From NCBI RefSeq assembly GCF_019511525.1, contig NZ_JAEUAT010000006.1:248001-312000 (forward strand): a stretch of DNA of 64,000 nucleotides, in the 5' to 3' direction. The stretch is from Rhizobium cauense (GTDB lineage: Bacteria > Pseudomonadota > Alphaproteobacteria > Rhizobiales > Rhizobiaceae). The notes under the pieces are model-generated. The model saw nothing but the letters and a program-made list of their open reading frames with translations, was not told the DNA's origin and did not search any database. A program made the position numbers and the translations under genes. This document shows, piece after piece, positions 54,072 to 62,439 of this stretch (positions are counted from its first letter, which is position 1; each line of letters starts with the position of its first letter).

Positions 54072-55286
54072 TCAGGCTGGTTCGAGCCGGAACTGGTAGA
54101 CATCGATGGTACCGTTGCGAAAGCCGGCGGCGCAGTAGTGAAGGTAGTAGCGCCACAAGCGCTTGAACCGTTCGTCGAATGCAGCGGATTCGATCTTATG
54201 CCAACTTTTGAGGAAAGCACCTTCCCACAAGAGCAGGGTTTTCTCGTAGTCACGGCCGAAGGAAAATGCATCCCGCACCAGTAAACCGGAAGTCACAGCC
54301 TCCTGCCTGAAGACTGCCGCAGAAGGCAGCATGCCACCGGGAAACACATAGGTTTGAATGAAATCGGCGTTTTGCCGATACCGCTCATACCGCCTCTCAT
54401 CGATCGTGATGACCTGTATCAGCGCTTGTCCGCCAGGAGCGAGGTTCGTCCGCAACTTCTCAAAGTAAACCGGCCAATTCTCCTCTCCGACGGCTTCGAA
54501 CATCTCTATTGAGACGACCTTGGTGAAACGTCCTTCACAATCCCTGTAGTCCTGCAGCCGCACCTCGGCCAACGGAGACAATCCGTTGTTTGCCAGCCGA
54601 GCTCTCGCAAAGTTGGCCTGCTCCTTCGACAATGTCAGCCCGGTAATGCGACACCCCGTGCGTGAGGCAGCGTACTCCATAAACCCGCCCCAGCCGCAAC
54701 CGATCTCAAGAACATGATCTTGCGGACCGATCCGAAGCTCACTTAGGATCCTGTCATACTTAGCCCGTTGGGCCTCGGCGAGTGATTGCCCTTGCCGCTC
54801 AAAGATGGCGGCAGAGTACGTCATCGTCTCATCGAGCCATGCGCGGTAGAAACCGTTGCCGAGGTCGTAATGGAACGCGATATTTCGGCGGCTCCCGGCA
54901 CGGGAGTTTCGTCTGCACAAATGCCGCAGGTAATAAAGGCGGCCTAACCAAGGACGAGAGGCGAGCGCAGGCTTGAGGGTCTCTTCGTTGGCAAGCGCCA
55001 AATCCATAAGCGTTCCCAGGTCTGGCGTCTCCCAATCGCCATCAAGATAGGATCGGGCAAACCCGAGGCTGCCGCTTGTGAGCATACGCCAGACCGGTCT
55101 TGCATTCGCAAAGACGATCGCTGCAGTGGGACCGGGGACGTTGCCCTTGACCAAATGCACTGCCCCGCATGGGAACTCTGCGCGCAACTGCCCGCGATTG
55201 ATACGGGCAAGCCAACCGCAAACTATTTTCTGCCACAGCGGGGGGCCCAATATTGGCAACGCCGCACCCCGGTCAAGCTCGCTCAT
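54072..55286 (-). CDS. cyclopropane-fatty-acid-synthase-type methyltransferase
   Basis: A 404-residue SAM-dependent methylase acting on unsaturated phospholipid chains. N-terminal lipid-contact region, then AFHYDLGNGFYRAWLDETMTYS (split here), the SAM motif VLEIGCGWGGFMEY (about 200-213), ITGLTLSKEQ, and the catalytic EAVGEENW and WRYYLHYCAAGF segments. In Rhodobacter a methylase of this family, together with a flavin desaturase, makes methylated and furan fatty acids under ChrR control. The product here is uncertain. Its start overlaps the DUF1365 stop. Confidence 0.92.
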   Translation of the reverse strand: MSELDRGAALPILGPPLWQKIVCGWLARINRGQLRAEFPCGAVHLVKGNVPGPTAAIVFANARPVWRMLTSGSLGFARSYLDGDWETPDLGTLMDLALANEETLKPALASRPWLGRLYYLRHLCRRNSRAGSRRNIAFHYDLGNGFYRAWLDETMTYSAAIFERQGQSLAEAQRAKYDRILSELRIGPQDHVLEIGCGWGGFMEYAASRTGCRITGLTLSKEQANFARARLANNGLSPLAEVRLQDYRDCEGRFTKVVSIEMFEAVGEENWPVYFEKLRTNLAPGGQALIQVITIDERRYERYRQNADFIQTYVFPGGMLPSAAVFRQEAVTSGLLVRDAFSFGRDYEKTLLLWEGAFLKSWHKIESAAFDERFKRLWRYYLHYCAAGFRNGTIDVYQFRLEPA

Positions 55287-56082
55287 GCATCAGGTCCTTC
55301 TCTTCTGGACGGGAAACAATTGTCGTGGCGACCCGCAGGTCCGCCGGCCGATGGCGATGCACGGGCATGCCCTTTAGCCATAATTTGAGCGCCTCCCAAT
55401 GGATCGCACCCATTACTTTCACAGTCATGAGGGGGTGTTTCAGGAAGGTCAGAAGCAGCCTCGTGTCCGAGATCTCCTCCCTTTTTCCTGAAAATGCCGC
55501 CTTGAGAAGTCGTCCCTCACGATCGTATTCAGTTATGTCTACGAGGACACTTTCCCCCGGCGGCGTGAGGTTGAACTCGTAGCGGCAATCCATGGGTACA
55601 AACGGAGAAACGTAAAGTTTCTTTGCGCACGACTGCTGGATGGCTCCGACGTGGCCGTCGCTCACCGGTATGACATAGGTATGACGTTCGCGAAATGTGT
55701 TGCAGACCTCATAGAGAACGGCCCGGACTTGGCCGCCGGCTGCTTCGCAGTAGTAAACGGACAAGGGGTTGAAGACGTAGCCGAGTATGCGGGGGTAACA
55801 TAGCACACGGATACGCAGCTGCTTCGCGTCCACCCCGGCCTCGCAAAGCTGCCGCACGACCCAACTGCGAAGCGCGCCTACTTCGCCATTGCCATGGTCG
55901 CTGTCGCGAAAGCTGAAAAGAGCCCAGCGATTATGGCCGAAAAGGCGCATCTTACCGTCTAAGGACTCCAACTCATCTAGATCGAGGAGCAGCGAAAAGA
56001 CCCTGTAGGAAAGCCTATGCCGGCGAGGCCGAAACCGAACGTGCCACACTTGCCCGTTGTAAAGAGCCGACCTGGACATCAT
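55273..56082 (-). CDS. DUF1365-family protein
   Basis: A 269-residue protein. MMSRSALYNGQVWHVRFRPRRHRLSYRVF (split here) and RILGYVFNPLSVYYC are the family hallmarks, with YEVCNTFRERHTYV and KLYVSPF following. DUF1365 genes are nearly always next to a cyclopropane-fatty-acid-synthase-type methylase and an FAD amine-oxidase-like protein, as here. The biochemical role is unknown. The ATG at 56082 overlaps the stop of the upstream gene by ATGA. Confidence 0.9.
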   Translation of the reverse strand: MMSRSALYNGQVWHVRFRPRRHRLSYRVFSLLLDLDELESLDGKMRLFGHNRWALFSFRDSDHGNGEVGALRSWVVRQLCEAGVDAKQLRIRVLCYPRILGYVFNPLSVYYCEAAGGQVRAVLYEVCNTFRERHTYVIPVSDGHVGAIQQSCAKKLYVSPFVPMDCRYEFNLTPPGESVLVDITEYDREGRLLKAAFSGKREEISDTRLLLTFLKHPLMTVKVMGAIHWEALKLWLKGMPVHRHRPADLRVATTIVSRPEEKDLMHERA

Positions 56083-57437
56083 TGAGCCGCCGAGTAGCCG
56101 ATCTCTGAGGGGATCCGGCCAGACTCGTCCTGAAGCAACCATGGACGCCGCTCGCCAGAGATGGCCTCGGCAACCGCCAGCCCGGACTGCAGTCCGTCCT
56201 CGTGAAATCCGCTGCCGAAGTACGCCCCGCAAAACCAGACACCGCCGCGTCCCTGGAGACGCCAAAGCTCCTTTTGAGAGACTAACGCTTGCTGATCAAA
56301 AACAGGATGCTCGTAATCGAATGTCGCGATTATCCGCTCACTGCCTATCTTTTGATGCGGGTTAAGCGTCACAAAAAGCGGCGTCGCCGGATCGATGCCT
56401 TGCAACCGGTTCATCCAATACGTGACACACAGTTGGCGCTCACCGCACTCATCCGACGCGCCCATGTAGTTCCAGCTCGACCAAACCTTTCGCCGCGTTG
56501 GCATCAATGACATATCAGTGTGCAGAACCGCCTTATTGCTCGTGTAACCGATTGTCGATAACAGCTCCCGCTCAGGTGCGTCCGGCGCTGAGAGAATCGC
56601 CAACGCTTGGTCCGCGTGTGTCGCGATAACAACGTCCGTGAATGTGTCACGGTTGCCCTCTCGATCGGTTATGACGACGGCCCCCACCTCACGGCGGATC
56701 TCCTGCACTGCCCTTCGTGTGCGCAGCTCGCCGGAGTAGTCTGACATTAGCCTGCTGACATATTCCCTGCTTCCTCCAGTTACGGTTCGCCAGCGAGGTC
56801 TATTGGTCAATGCAAGCAAACCATGACTGTCGCAGAATCGGATGAAGGCATGCAGGGGATAATCTCGCATGCGTGTGGTTGTTGTCGACCAGATTGCCGC
56901 GCCCATCGGAAGGAGATGGTCGGTAATGAAATCATTGCTGTAGCCATTATCGTCAAGATACTGACCCAATGTCTTGCTCGCGAGATTTCGCCGATTGAGG
57001 GCTTTTGGAGCTTGCCGATAAAAGCGGAGAATGTCCGCCAATATTCTCCAGAGGCGCGGACGGAACGCGTTCAAGGGCTGAGCAAACATTCCTGCCAATC
57101 CGGAGCCCGAGTATTCGAATGCCCCGCCGTCCAAGGAAGCGGAGAACGACATATTGGAAGCTTGTGTCGGGACGTTGAGATAGTCGAACAGTGCTACAAG
57201 GTTGGGATAGTTGCGATCGTTGTAAACAATGAACCCTGTGTCGACGGGAACCGGCCCTAAAGGCGTCGGCGCGACAACGGTATTGGCATGACCTCCGGGC
57301 TTGTCGCCGGCCTCGTATAGCACCACCTCTAAGGTTTTACCGAGTAACCAAGCCGCGGACATTCCCGAGATACCGGCGCCAATCACAGCGACACGCCGTT
57401 GTCCGAATTCACCCCTCATACCCCGATCAAACCGCAT
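56079..57437 (-). CDS. FAD-dependent amine-oxidase-like desaturase
   Basis: A 452-residue flavoprotein. The ADP-binding motif VAVIGAGISGMSAAWLL is at about 15-31, then YEAGDKPGGHANT and a late GVWFCGAYFGSGFHEDG segment typical of this group. It is the first gene of the operon with DUF1365 and the methylase. In Rhodobacter a related protein (UfaD, as I recall) desaturates methylated fatty acids on the way to furan fatty acids, which scavenge singlet oxygen. A weaker ECF11-type promoter candidate lies at 57471-57500 on its strand. Confidence 0.9.
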   Translation of the reverse strand: MRFDRGMRGEFGQRRVAVIGAGISGMSAAWLLGKTLEVVLYEAGDKPGGHANTVVAPTPLGPVPVDTGFIVYNDRNYPNLVALFDYLNVPTQASNMSFSASLDGGAFEYSGSGLAGMFAQPLNAFRPRLWRILADILRFYRQAPKALNRRNLASKTLGQYLDDNGYSNDFITDHLLPMGAAIWSTTTTRMRDYPLHAFIRFCDSHGLLALTNRPRWRTVTGGSREYVSRLMSDYSGELRTRRAVQEIRREVGAVVITDREGNRDTFTDVVIATHADQALAILSAPDAPERELLSTIGYTSNKAVLHTDMSLMPTRRKVWSSWNYMGASDECGERQLCVTYWMNRLQGIDPATPLFVTLNPHQKIGSERIIATFDYEHPVFDQQALVSQKELWRLQGRGGVWFCGAYFGSGFHEDGLQSGLAVAEAISGERRPWLLQDESGRIPSEIGYSAAQ

Positions 57438-57470
57438 GTCGTCCCCTCATTTTGACCAGCAATTATGAAC

Positions 57471-57500
57471 GCACTACGAAAAAATCTGCTGATCGGATTG
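57471..57500 (-). promoter_or_regulatory. weaker ECF11-type promoter candidate of the lipid operon
   Basis: On the minus strand CAATCC (57500-57495), 18 bases, then TAGTGC (57476-57471), with CG before TA as at the two better sites. Two mismatches in each half make it uncertain, but position and spacing fit. Confidence 0.35.
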
Positions 57501-57527
57501 AACCCGTTGCAATATTTTGATCGACCA

Positions 57528-57557
57528 TGATCCAAGAAGCGGGAGGCATCGTAACTG
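57528..57557 (+). promoter_or_regulatory. ECF11-type promoter of the sigma/chrR operon
   Basis: TGATCC (57528-57533), 18 bases, then TAACTG (57552-57557). It implies autoregulation, and that translation begins downstream of about 57565 rather than at ATG 57527. Confidence 0.55.
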
Positions 57558-57670
57558 GTGCCATGGAAACAATTCTTGCGATTTCGCCCACCGCTGTTCC
57601 AGATATCCCATTTGTTCGACCTGGGCGTGAGCCGCGGGTCGAGCTTGGGACGTACAAGAAGAGTGGACGC

Positions 57671-58240
57671 ATGTTAGAGCCGGCCGGGGAACTGACGAAA
57701 GATGAAGCCTGCTCTCTGCTCGAGGCGGTTGGCAGCAGGCGTGATATCGAGTCTTTCGAAGTTTTATTCCGCTGTTACGGTCCGCGCGTAAAGGCCTATA
57801 TGGCGCGCCTCACGCGTGATCCACACGTCGCCGAGGAACTGATGCAGGAAGTGATGATCACAGTTTGGAACAAGGCGGGCCAGTTCGAAGCGACACGCGG
57901 CAACGCAGGTACGTGGATCTTCACGATCGCGCGCAACCTTCGTATTGATGCCTACCGCAAAAACAGGAGGCCAGACTTTGACGTCAATGACCCTGCATTT
58001 GTGCCGGACGATACTAAAAGCGCGGAGAGCGAGCTTGCGGAACGCCAGAATGCGAGCCGGTTGAGGGACGCTATGAAGGACTTGCCTCAGGAACAGATCC
58101 AATTGCTGACGCTTTCATTTTTCGACGATTGTTCTCACAATACGATTGCCACCACGCTGAACCTGCCGCTTGGAACGGTGAAGTCGAGAATTCGGCTTGC
58201 CTTTGCCAGGCTTCGAGCTGCGTTGGAGGACGGAAAATGA
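57671..58240 (+). CDS. rpoE: ECF sigma factor, ECF11/RpoE (ChrR-controlled) type
   Basis: A sigma factor of 189 residues: region 2 (DIESFEVLFRCYGPRVKAYMA, then HVAEELMQEVMITVWNKAGQF and WIFTIARNLRIDAYRK) and region 4 (LPQEQIQLLTLSFFDDCSHNTIA, then LPLGTVKSRIRLAFARLR). It is followed with ATGA overlap by its ChrR anti-sigma partner. In Rhodobacter the pair responds to singlet oxygen. Start: ATG 57671 with AAGAAGAG upstream. The frame is open back to 57527, but that part contains the promoter. The neighbouring lipid, MFS, SDR and DUF3833 genes are the expected regulon. Confidence 0.9.
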   Translation: MLEPAGELTKDEACSLLEAVGSRRDIESFEVLFRCYGPRVKAYMARLTRDPHVAEELMQEVMITVWNKAGQFEATRGNAGTWIFTIARNLRIDAYRKNRRPDFDVNDPAFVPDDTKSAESELAERQNASRLRDAMKDLPQEQIQLLTLSFFDDCSHNTIATTLNLPLGTVKSRIRLAFARLRAALEDGK

Positions 58241-58908
58241 ATATCCGTCATCATGTGAGCGACGAATTGCTGGTGGGATATGCATCCGGCACGCTTGAAG
58301 AGGGTTGGCAGCTGGCGGTTGCAACGCATCTTGCCTTGTGCCCGGACTGCCGGACGAGACTGACGCTGATGGAAAACACGGCCGGAGAGCTGCTTGAGAG
58401 CCTATCGCCAGTGCCAATCGAGGTCTCGTCCTTCGATCGGTTGATGGAGCGCATACGAAGCGGGGAGAAGAAACCTAGCGTATCGCCGAGGCAGCCAACT
58501 GAAGTAGTTAAAGTCGTTCCGCCACCAGTCATCCCGGAACCGTTGCGGTCCTATCTTGGAGGAGATCTGACGGAGCTGAAATGGAAGTCCCTGGGACGTG
58601 GGGCGTATCACATTCCGATCAAACTGGCCGATCGGTCGACAACGGCGCGCCTGCTTCGCATACCTGCCGGAAAACCGGTACCGGAACACAGTCACGGAGG
58701 GCGCGAGTTAACACTGGTGCTAAGCGGAAGCTTCAATGACGGAGAACTCTTGTTTGCCCGCGGAGATATTGAGGAGGCAGACACGAGTGTTCAACACCAG
58801 CCGCTGGCAACGCCTGAACAAGATTGTATCTGTCTGGCGGTAACCGACGCGCCGCTTCGGTTCCGGAGCTGGCTTATGCGTTTGCTGCAACCCGTGCTTC
58901 AGATTTGA
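58237..58908 (+). CDS. chrR: ChrR-type zinc anti-sigma factor
   Basis: A 223-residue protein with the two ChrR parts. The N-terminal anti-sigma domain carries the zinc ligands: His in NIRHHVSDELL, His in VATHLALCPDCRTR, and both Cys of CPDC. The C-terminal cupin has HSHGGRELTLVLSGSFNDG (about 152-170) and a late Cys/His-poor end. In Rhodobacter ChrR holds RpoE until singlet oxygen triggers its loss. A Pro/Val linker (VVKVVPPPVIPEP) joins the parts. The start overlaps the sigma stop. Confidence 0.93.
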   Translation: MNIRHHVSDELLVGYASGTLEEGWQLAVATHLALCPDCRTRLTLMENTAGELLESLSPVPIEVSSFDRLMERIRSGEKKPSVSPRQPTEVVKVVPPPVIPEPLRSYLGGDLTELKWKSLGRGAYHIPIKLADRSTTARLLRIPAGKPVPEHSHGGRELTLVLSGSFNDGELLFARGDIEEADTSVQHQPLATPEQDCICLAVTDAPLRFRSWLMRLLQPVLQI

Positions 58909-58921
58909 CCGGAGGGGACCG

Positions 58922-59326
58922 ATGACCTACGCGATATCCTACGCGGCGACAGCGATCGTCTTTCTCGGCTTGGACTTCTTGTGGCTGACTGGGTCGTCGA
59001 CGTTCTATCGCAGCCGAATTGGAGAGCTTCTGCTCGATCGCCCAAATTTCATTGCCGCCGCTGCATTTTACCTCATCTATGTCACCGGCGTCTGCTTTTT
59101 TGCCGTCATGCCTGCGATCAGCTCCGGACGTTGGACGATAGCATTGGTATCGGGCGCTCTCCTCGGCCTTATCGCTTTCGGCACCTACGACATGACAAAT
59201 ATGGCAACGATCAAGGGGTGGTCGTTGGAGGTAAGCTTGGTGGACATGGTGTGGGGTGTCTTCATCACCACGGCGTCAGCTCTCGCCGGGTATTTTTCTG
59301 TGGTGTCGCTACAGAAGTTTTCTTGA
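58922..59326 (+). CDS. DUF2177-family membrane protein
   Basis: A 134-residue protein with four hydrophobic segments (AISYAATAIVFLGLDFLWL, IAAAAFYLIYVTGVCFFAV, WTIALVSGALLGLIAFGTY, LVDMVWGVFITTASALAGYF). DFLWL near the start and TYDMTNMATIKGW are hallmarks of DUF2177. The family has no known role but recurs in ChrR-type regulons. It follows chrR by 13 bases with GGAGGGG before the ATG, so it belongs to the sigma operon. Confidence 0.9.
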   Translation: MTYAISYAATAIVFLGLDFLWLTGSSTFYRSRIGELLLDRPNFIAAAAFYLIYVTGVCFFAVMPAISSGRWTIALVSGALLGLIAFGTYDMTNMATIKGWSLEVSLVDMVWGVFITTASALAGYFSVVSLQKFS

Positions 59327-59572
59327 CCTTCGAATTTGCGTCAGCCACGACATCTATCGGGCCATCAAAGCGCCGAAGAATGGTGATCCGTTGTGCCGCT
59401 TGGAACAGAGTGTGGTGCTCTGCTCTAGCAGAAGTTTGCATCTGTCACTGCCGTTCCGGTTAGAACCTGCAACGCCGGACGCGGAATTCCGCAACTAGTC
59501 TGAGCGCGGTCACTGGGGAACGCCGCGCCCTATGAATGCGCCGTTGGCTACCGTCCAACCCGCGACCGGCGA

Positions 59573-59869
59573 TCAATGCCTCGTAGGCGAAACGCCTATG
59601 CCAGCGAGGACCTCAAGGAGCTTCTCGAACTCTGTGAGAACATCGAGGAGCTCGGGCGTTTCCATCGATGCGATCTCGTTTACGCTCGCTGCTACTGACG
59701 ATACAAGTGTGTCCATGCCGGTACGCTCTTCCGGAGGTACGCCTCGCATAACGGACCTACGACTTTCTTCGAGCTCTTTCAGTATCCGCTCGATTAAACG
59801 GCGTCGGCTTTGGAAGTCGAGAAGTGGTAGAGCGAGGCATGCATCCTGGATGTCAGTGGCTAGCGACAT
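59573..59869 (-). CDS. small helical hypothetical protein
   Basis: A 98-residue protein beginning MSLATDIQDACLALPLLDFQSR. Almost all of it can be helical (RRRLIERILKELEESRRS, then TLVSSVAASVNEI, then LLDVLTEFEKLLEVL), with a stretch VPPEERTGMD between. GGGGAGAGACG precedes the ATG at 59869, which I prefer over the longer frame from 60097. No family is recognised, and no promoter of the two stress types is seen upstream. The neighbourhood is a mix of small genes and decayed sequence. Confidence 0.6.
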   Translation of the reverse strand: MSLATDIQDACLALPLLDFQSRRRLIERILKELEESRRSVMRGVPPEERTGMDTLVSSVAASVNEIASMETPELLDVLTEFEKLLEVLAGIGVSPTRH

Positions 59870-60139
59870 TCGTCTCTCCCCAGTAGCTGTATGATCGCTA
59901 TCACAGTCACGACGGTTGCCAATGGACTTTGGTCTTAGGAGGAGCGGTCGGTATTCTTCCGTACCAAACCAGCGACGCTCGATCGACATCCAAACAGGAC
60001 GATGATATAGGTCGATAACATCTTCGTTGAGCATGCGGCTGCATCCGGCGGACGCCTCGGTACCGACCGTCCAGGGTTCGAATGTCCCATGCCTCACTTG
60101 CTTTAAGACAGCGGCACGGGACGGCCGACCCTAAGCGGA

Positions 60140-60407
60140 GCTGGCGGGTGCGCAAAAACGGGGAAGTTTCCGGGCGCATGTCGTCATCTGCGCTATCCGC
60201 GATCCAGGCGGCCAGCTTTTGGGTTTTGCCAAGATTACCCACGACCTGACGGAGAGGATGCGGGCCGAGGAAAAGCGGCTTCAGGCGGCCGAAGGTCTTC
60301 GCCGGAGCGAGGAGCAGTTTCGAAATCTTGTTCAGGGCGTGGAGGCGGTCGAGAACCGCGAACGATTCCTGACGCCATCACTGTTGGTGCCAAGCAAACC
60401 GACCTGA
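60140..60407 (+). pseudogene. PAS-domain sensor kinase fragment
   Basis: A frame reads HVVICAIRDPGGQLLGFAKI, then THDLTERMRAEEKRLQAAEG and LRRSEEQFRNLVQGVEAVENRE. This is the end of one PAS/PAC unit, the linker and the start of the next PAS domain in rhizobial multi-PAS kinases. Upstream the family phrase WRVRKNG appears in another frame. The reading ends at 60407 with no kinase domain. It is a fragment of a once larger gene. Confidence 0.65.
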
Positions 60408-60510
60408 GCCAACTGATCTAAGACTGTTTCAGGACACGACAAAGTCTCTCAATCGAACTTGCCAACGCGCTGGAACCTGATCGCGTGCACGAATAGCCTC
60501 ACGGCCTCGC

Positions 60511-60537
60511 GGAACCTACCTCGCTCATTGAGGTTCC
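60511..60537. promoter_or_regulatory. palindromic EcfG/RpoE2-type promoter, both directions
   Basis: GGAAC (60511-60515), 17 bases, then GTTCC (60533-60537). Because GTTCC is the inverse of GGAAC, both strands carry GGAAC-N17-GTT. The plus direction leads to the DUF982 gene (start 60568). Nothing is recognised in the minus direction. Confidence 0.6.
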
Positions 60538-60567
60538 TCGGATTATTTCATCTGAGGATGGCAGGCT

Positions 60568-60810
60568 GTGTCGACAGGTGGTTGGTTAGTTGTTCATGTC
60601 AGAAGACAGGACGTCGTACACACGGTCACGTCGGCCGCAGAAGCGGTCGATCTGCTGTTTTCTGACTGGCCTGTGCATGGTGGCAGTCGCTTTATCGAGG
60701 CAATCGAGGCGTGCGAGGGGGTCGGGAAGGGCAACGTAACGAACGAGGTGGCCGAATTTGCCTTCCTTGCAGCCGCAATGGAAGCGGGGGTGGATTTCGA
60801 ATTTCCATGA
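60568..60810 (+). CDS. DUF982-family small protein
   Basis: An 80-residue protein starting with GTG. The family pattern is clear: WLVVHVRRQDVVHTVTSAAEAVDLLFSDWP (split here), then FIEAIEACEGVGKGNVTNEVAEFAFLAAAMEAGVDFEF. DUF982 proteins are numerous in rhizobia, often in several copies, and have no known role. AGGATGGCAGG lies before the GTG, and a stress-type promoter lies about 30 bases upstream. Confidence 0.88.
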   Translation: MSTGGWLVVHVRRQDVVHTVTSAAEAVDLLFSDWPVHGGSRFIEAIEACEGVGKGNVTNEVAEFAFLAAAMEAGVDFEFP

Positions 60811-60995
60811 TCGGTTTGGACTTTGGTCCCATTATCGCGGCGGGCCAAAGGGCATAAAATGGGGCGGTCTCGGTTGTACTGGAGTAAGGGACAACGTGAA
60901 GCTTTCGCCGCCAGAAGAGTCCGACGAAAGCATCCGCTATTACCTAGTAGCGTCGGTCATGCGAACGCGCTGCATAGGTTTCGGAAGACAGTGCA

Positions 60996-61208
60996 TTGAC
61001 AGAGGAAAACACCGCTCCCCGCTATTATCCGGCAAAAAGCGGCGCGTTTAGTGGGTTATGGTCCGTAATCGATACCTTTACGGGCTGGCCTGTAGTCGTT
61101 CGTGACGTCCCGCTTGATGCTCTATCGCGCGAAGAGGCAATCGATCTCGCCGATCTTATGAATGATCGTGACCTTCAGGCTCGGGAGATCCTCAAGCGCT
61201 TCGAGTGA
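60996..61208 (+). CDS. small hypothetical protein
   Basis: A 70-residue protein read from a TTG at 60996 with GGAAG upstream. MTEENTAPRYYPAKSGAFSG and WSVIDTFTGWPVVVRDVPLD form a small beta part, then ALSREEAIDLADLMNDRDLQ is a helix. I recognise no family by name, although the WSVIDxxTGxP phrase is protein-like and typical of short conserved rhizobial proteins. No signal peptide is present. Confidence 0.6.
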   Translation: MTEENTAPRYYPAKSGAFSGLWSVIDTFTGWPVVVRDVPLDALSREEAIDLADLMNDRDLQAREILKRFE

Positions 61209-61267
61209 CCTCGGCGGCTACGTTCAATCAGCCCTGGCCAAAACCGTCATTCAGCTTAGTGGGCAGG

Positions 61268-61588
61268 TCATTCATTGATAGAAACCCAAGCACTAATGGT
61301 AGCTAGCGGAATATCGCCTTCCGCATGGTTGTAGAAAACCAGATAATGATGGACGTCCTCTTCCAGCGCCAGACGGAGCTCCGCGTACTTCGCCGCGGCC
61401 TCCTCATCTCCAGCCTTCGACATCAAGTCATGGAGCATATTCACTTCACTGTAGATCTCGCACAATTCTTGAACCTGCCCCTGCTGGCCCTCCCAGGAGC
61501 GAAGTCTCGGGCACCGAAGTTTGAGCAATGCCCATCCGTGCCGGAAGAGATCGATGGGATCCGTTCCCTTGGCACTACGTTCACTCAT
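61268..61588 (-). CDS. hypothetical protein in operon with PilZ protein
   Basis: A 106-residue protein beginning MSERSAKGTDPIDLFRHGWALLK. It looks all-helical (QVQELCEIYSEVNMLHDLMS, then EEAAAKYAELRLALEEDVHHYL) with a closing IPLATISAWVSINE. Two cysteines are present but spaced apart. Its ATG overlaps the PilZ stop by ATGA, so the two are co-expressed and it may be a partner of the c-di-GMP-type sensor. No family is recognised. Confidence 0.65.
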   Translation of the reverse strand: MSERSAKGTDPIDLFRHGWALLKLRCPRLRSWEGQQGQVQELCEIYSEVNMLHDLMSKAGDEEAAAKYAELRLALEEDVHHYLVFYNHAEGDIPLATISAWVSINE

Positions 61589-61830
61589 TTGGGATCAAGA
61601 CTCACTCCGATGGCCTCCAACCGACGCCAAACAACGCGGCAATGAAAAGATCGGCTGTCTGATAACTTCAAATCGAACTCCTCAGGCACAGCAACTGCTC
61701 CGTTGACGCTCAGGCGCGCACCGCCATCAGACAAATCCTTGACGACGCAATCCAGAACGGAGGCGCCGCCATTGAGCACGATCTTCGCGCCAATAAACGT
61801 CCGTTTTCGATGATCTCTTCTGCCTTCCAT
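61585..61830 (-). CDS. PilZ-domain protein
   Basis: An 81-residue single PilZ domain. The c-di-GMP-binding pattern RxxxR is seen in RRDHRKR and the second motif (D/N)xSxxG in CVVKDLSDGGARL. The rest (FDLKLSDSRSFHCRVVWRRLEAIGVSL) is the usual beta barrel end. Start: ATG 61830 is chosen to begin just before the RxxxR motif. A longer frame reaches 61920, and the ribosome binding site at 61830 is weak. It leads an operon with the 61588 gene. The output is unknown (motility or polysaccharide are usual). Confidence 0.85.
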   Translation of the reverse strand: MEGRRDHRKRTFIGAKIVLNGGASVLDCVVKDLSDGGARLSVNGAVAVPEEFDLKLSDSRSFHCRVVWRRLEAIGVSLDPK

Positions 61831-61983
61831 AAGCGGGAACACTGCGATCGAAAGGTAAATGCTGTGTATACAGGAAGACTTTGCGTACGCTACCGGACAA
61901 ATGCCGGCGGGGATAAACAACCCCTACTTGCCGGGCGCGTCCAGGCCTATTGTTCTTTCGTTACCAAAGTCCAATGGTGACTG

Positions 61984-62061
61984 GGGCCCTGTTTTACAGA
62001 GCCCGAGGGGCAGGTTTTGATCAACCTGGTTTGCACGTCCCTAGGCTTCAGGACCTGCCCC
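61984..62061 (+). repeat. two nested inverted repeats, possible structured RNA
   Basis: GGGCCCTGT/ACAGAGCCC (61984-61992 and 61996-62004, one mismatch) is followed by a perfect GGGGCAGGT/ACCTGCCCC pair (62007-62015 and 62053-62061). No reading frame explains them. Small RNA or a remnant of a mobile-element end are both possible. Confidence 0.4.
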
Positions 62062-62439
62062 ATTTATTGACACGGTTCCGCAGCCAAGGACTGGCAGCCC
62101 ATCCGGGCTGTTTACGCCGTTGCCTGCGGGCCTCCCATCAAGCTATCGGGGGTTAGGTGAACGAGGCAACCGTCCGGGACTGTCACGCGTCATGAAAAAC
62201 TGGGCCGGGGGAAGTGCGGACGAATTCTTGGACCGCAAGTTCATCGACTACGACCAGGCGGCACTGCCGCTGCTCGACAGGGCCGGAGGCCGCCCTTGAC
62301 GAAGGGAGCGTTCAACTATCGGATAACGAGGGGCGATCGCCATTTTGTCGGGTAAAGCTTTGTGTCTGGGGTCGTGAGCTCTCGGTAACCTTGGAAAGGT
62401 TTCACCACCCATTGTTTGATGGAGAGTTTTTAGGACGCA

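Noticed and set aside
57527..57670. Longer N-terminus for the ECF sigma factor from ATG 57527
   Set aside because: It would contain the putative sigma promoter TGATCC-N18-TAA, and the extra residues do not fit the family.
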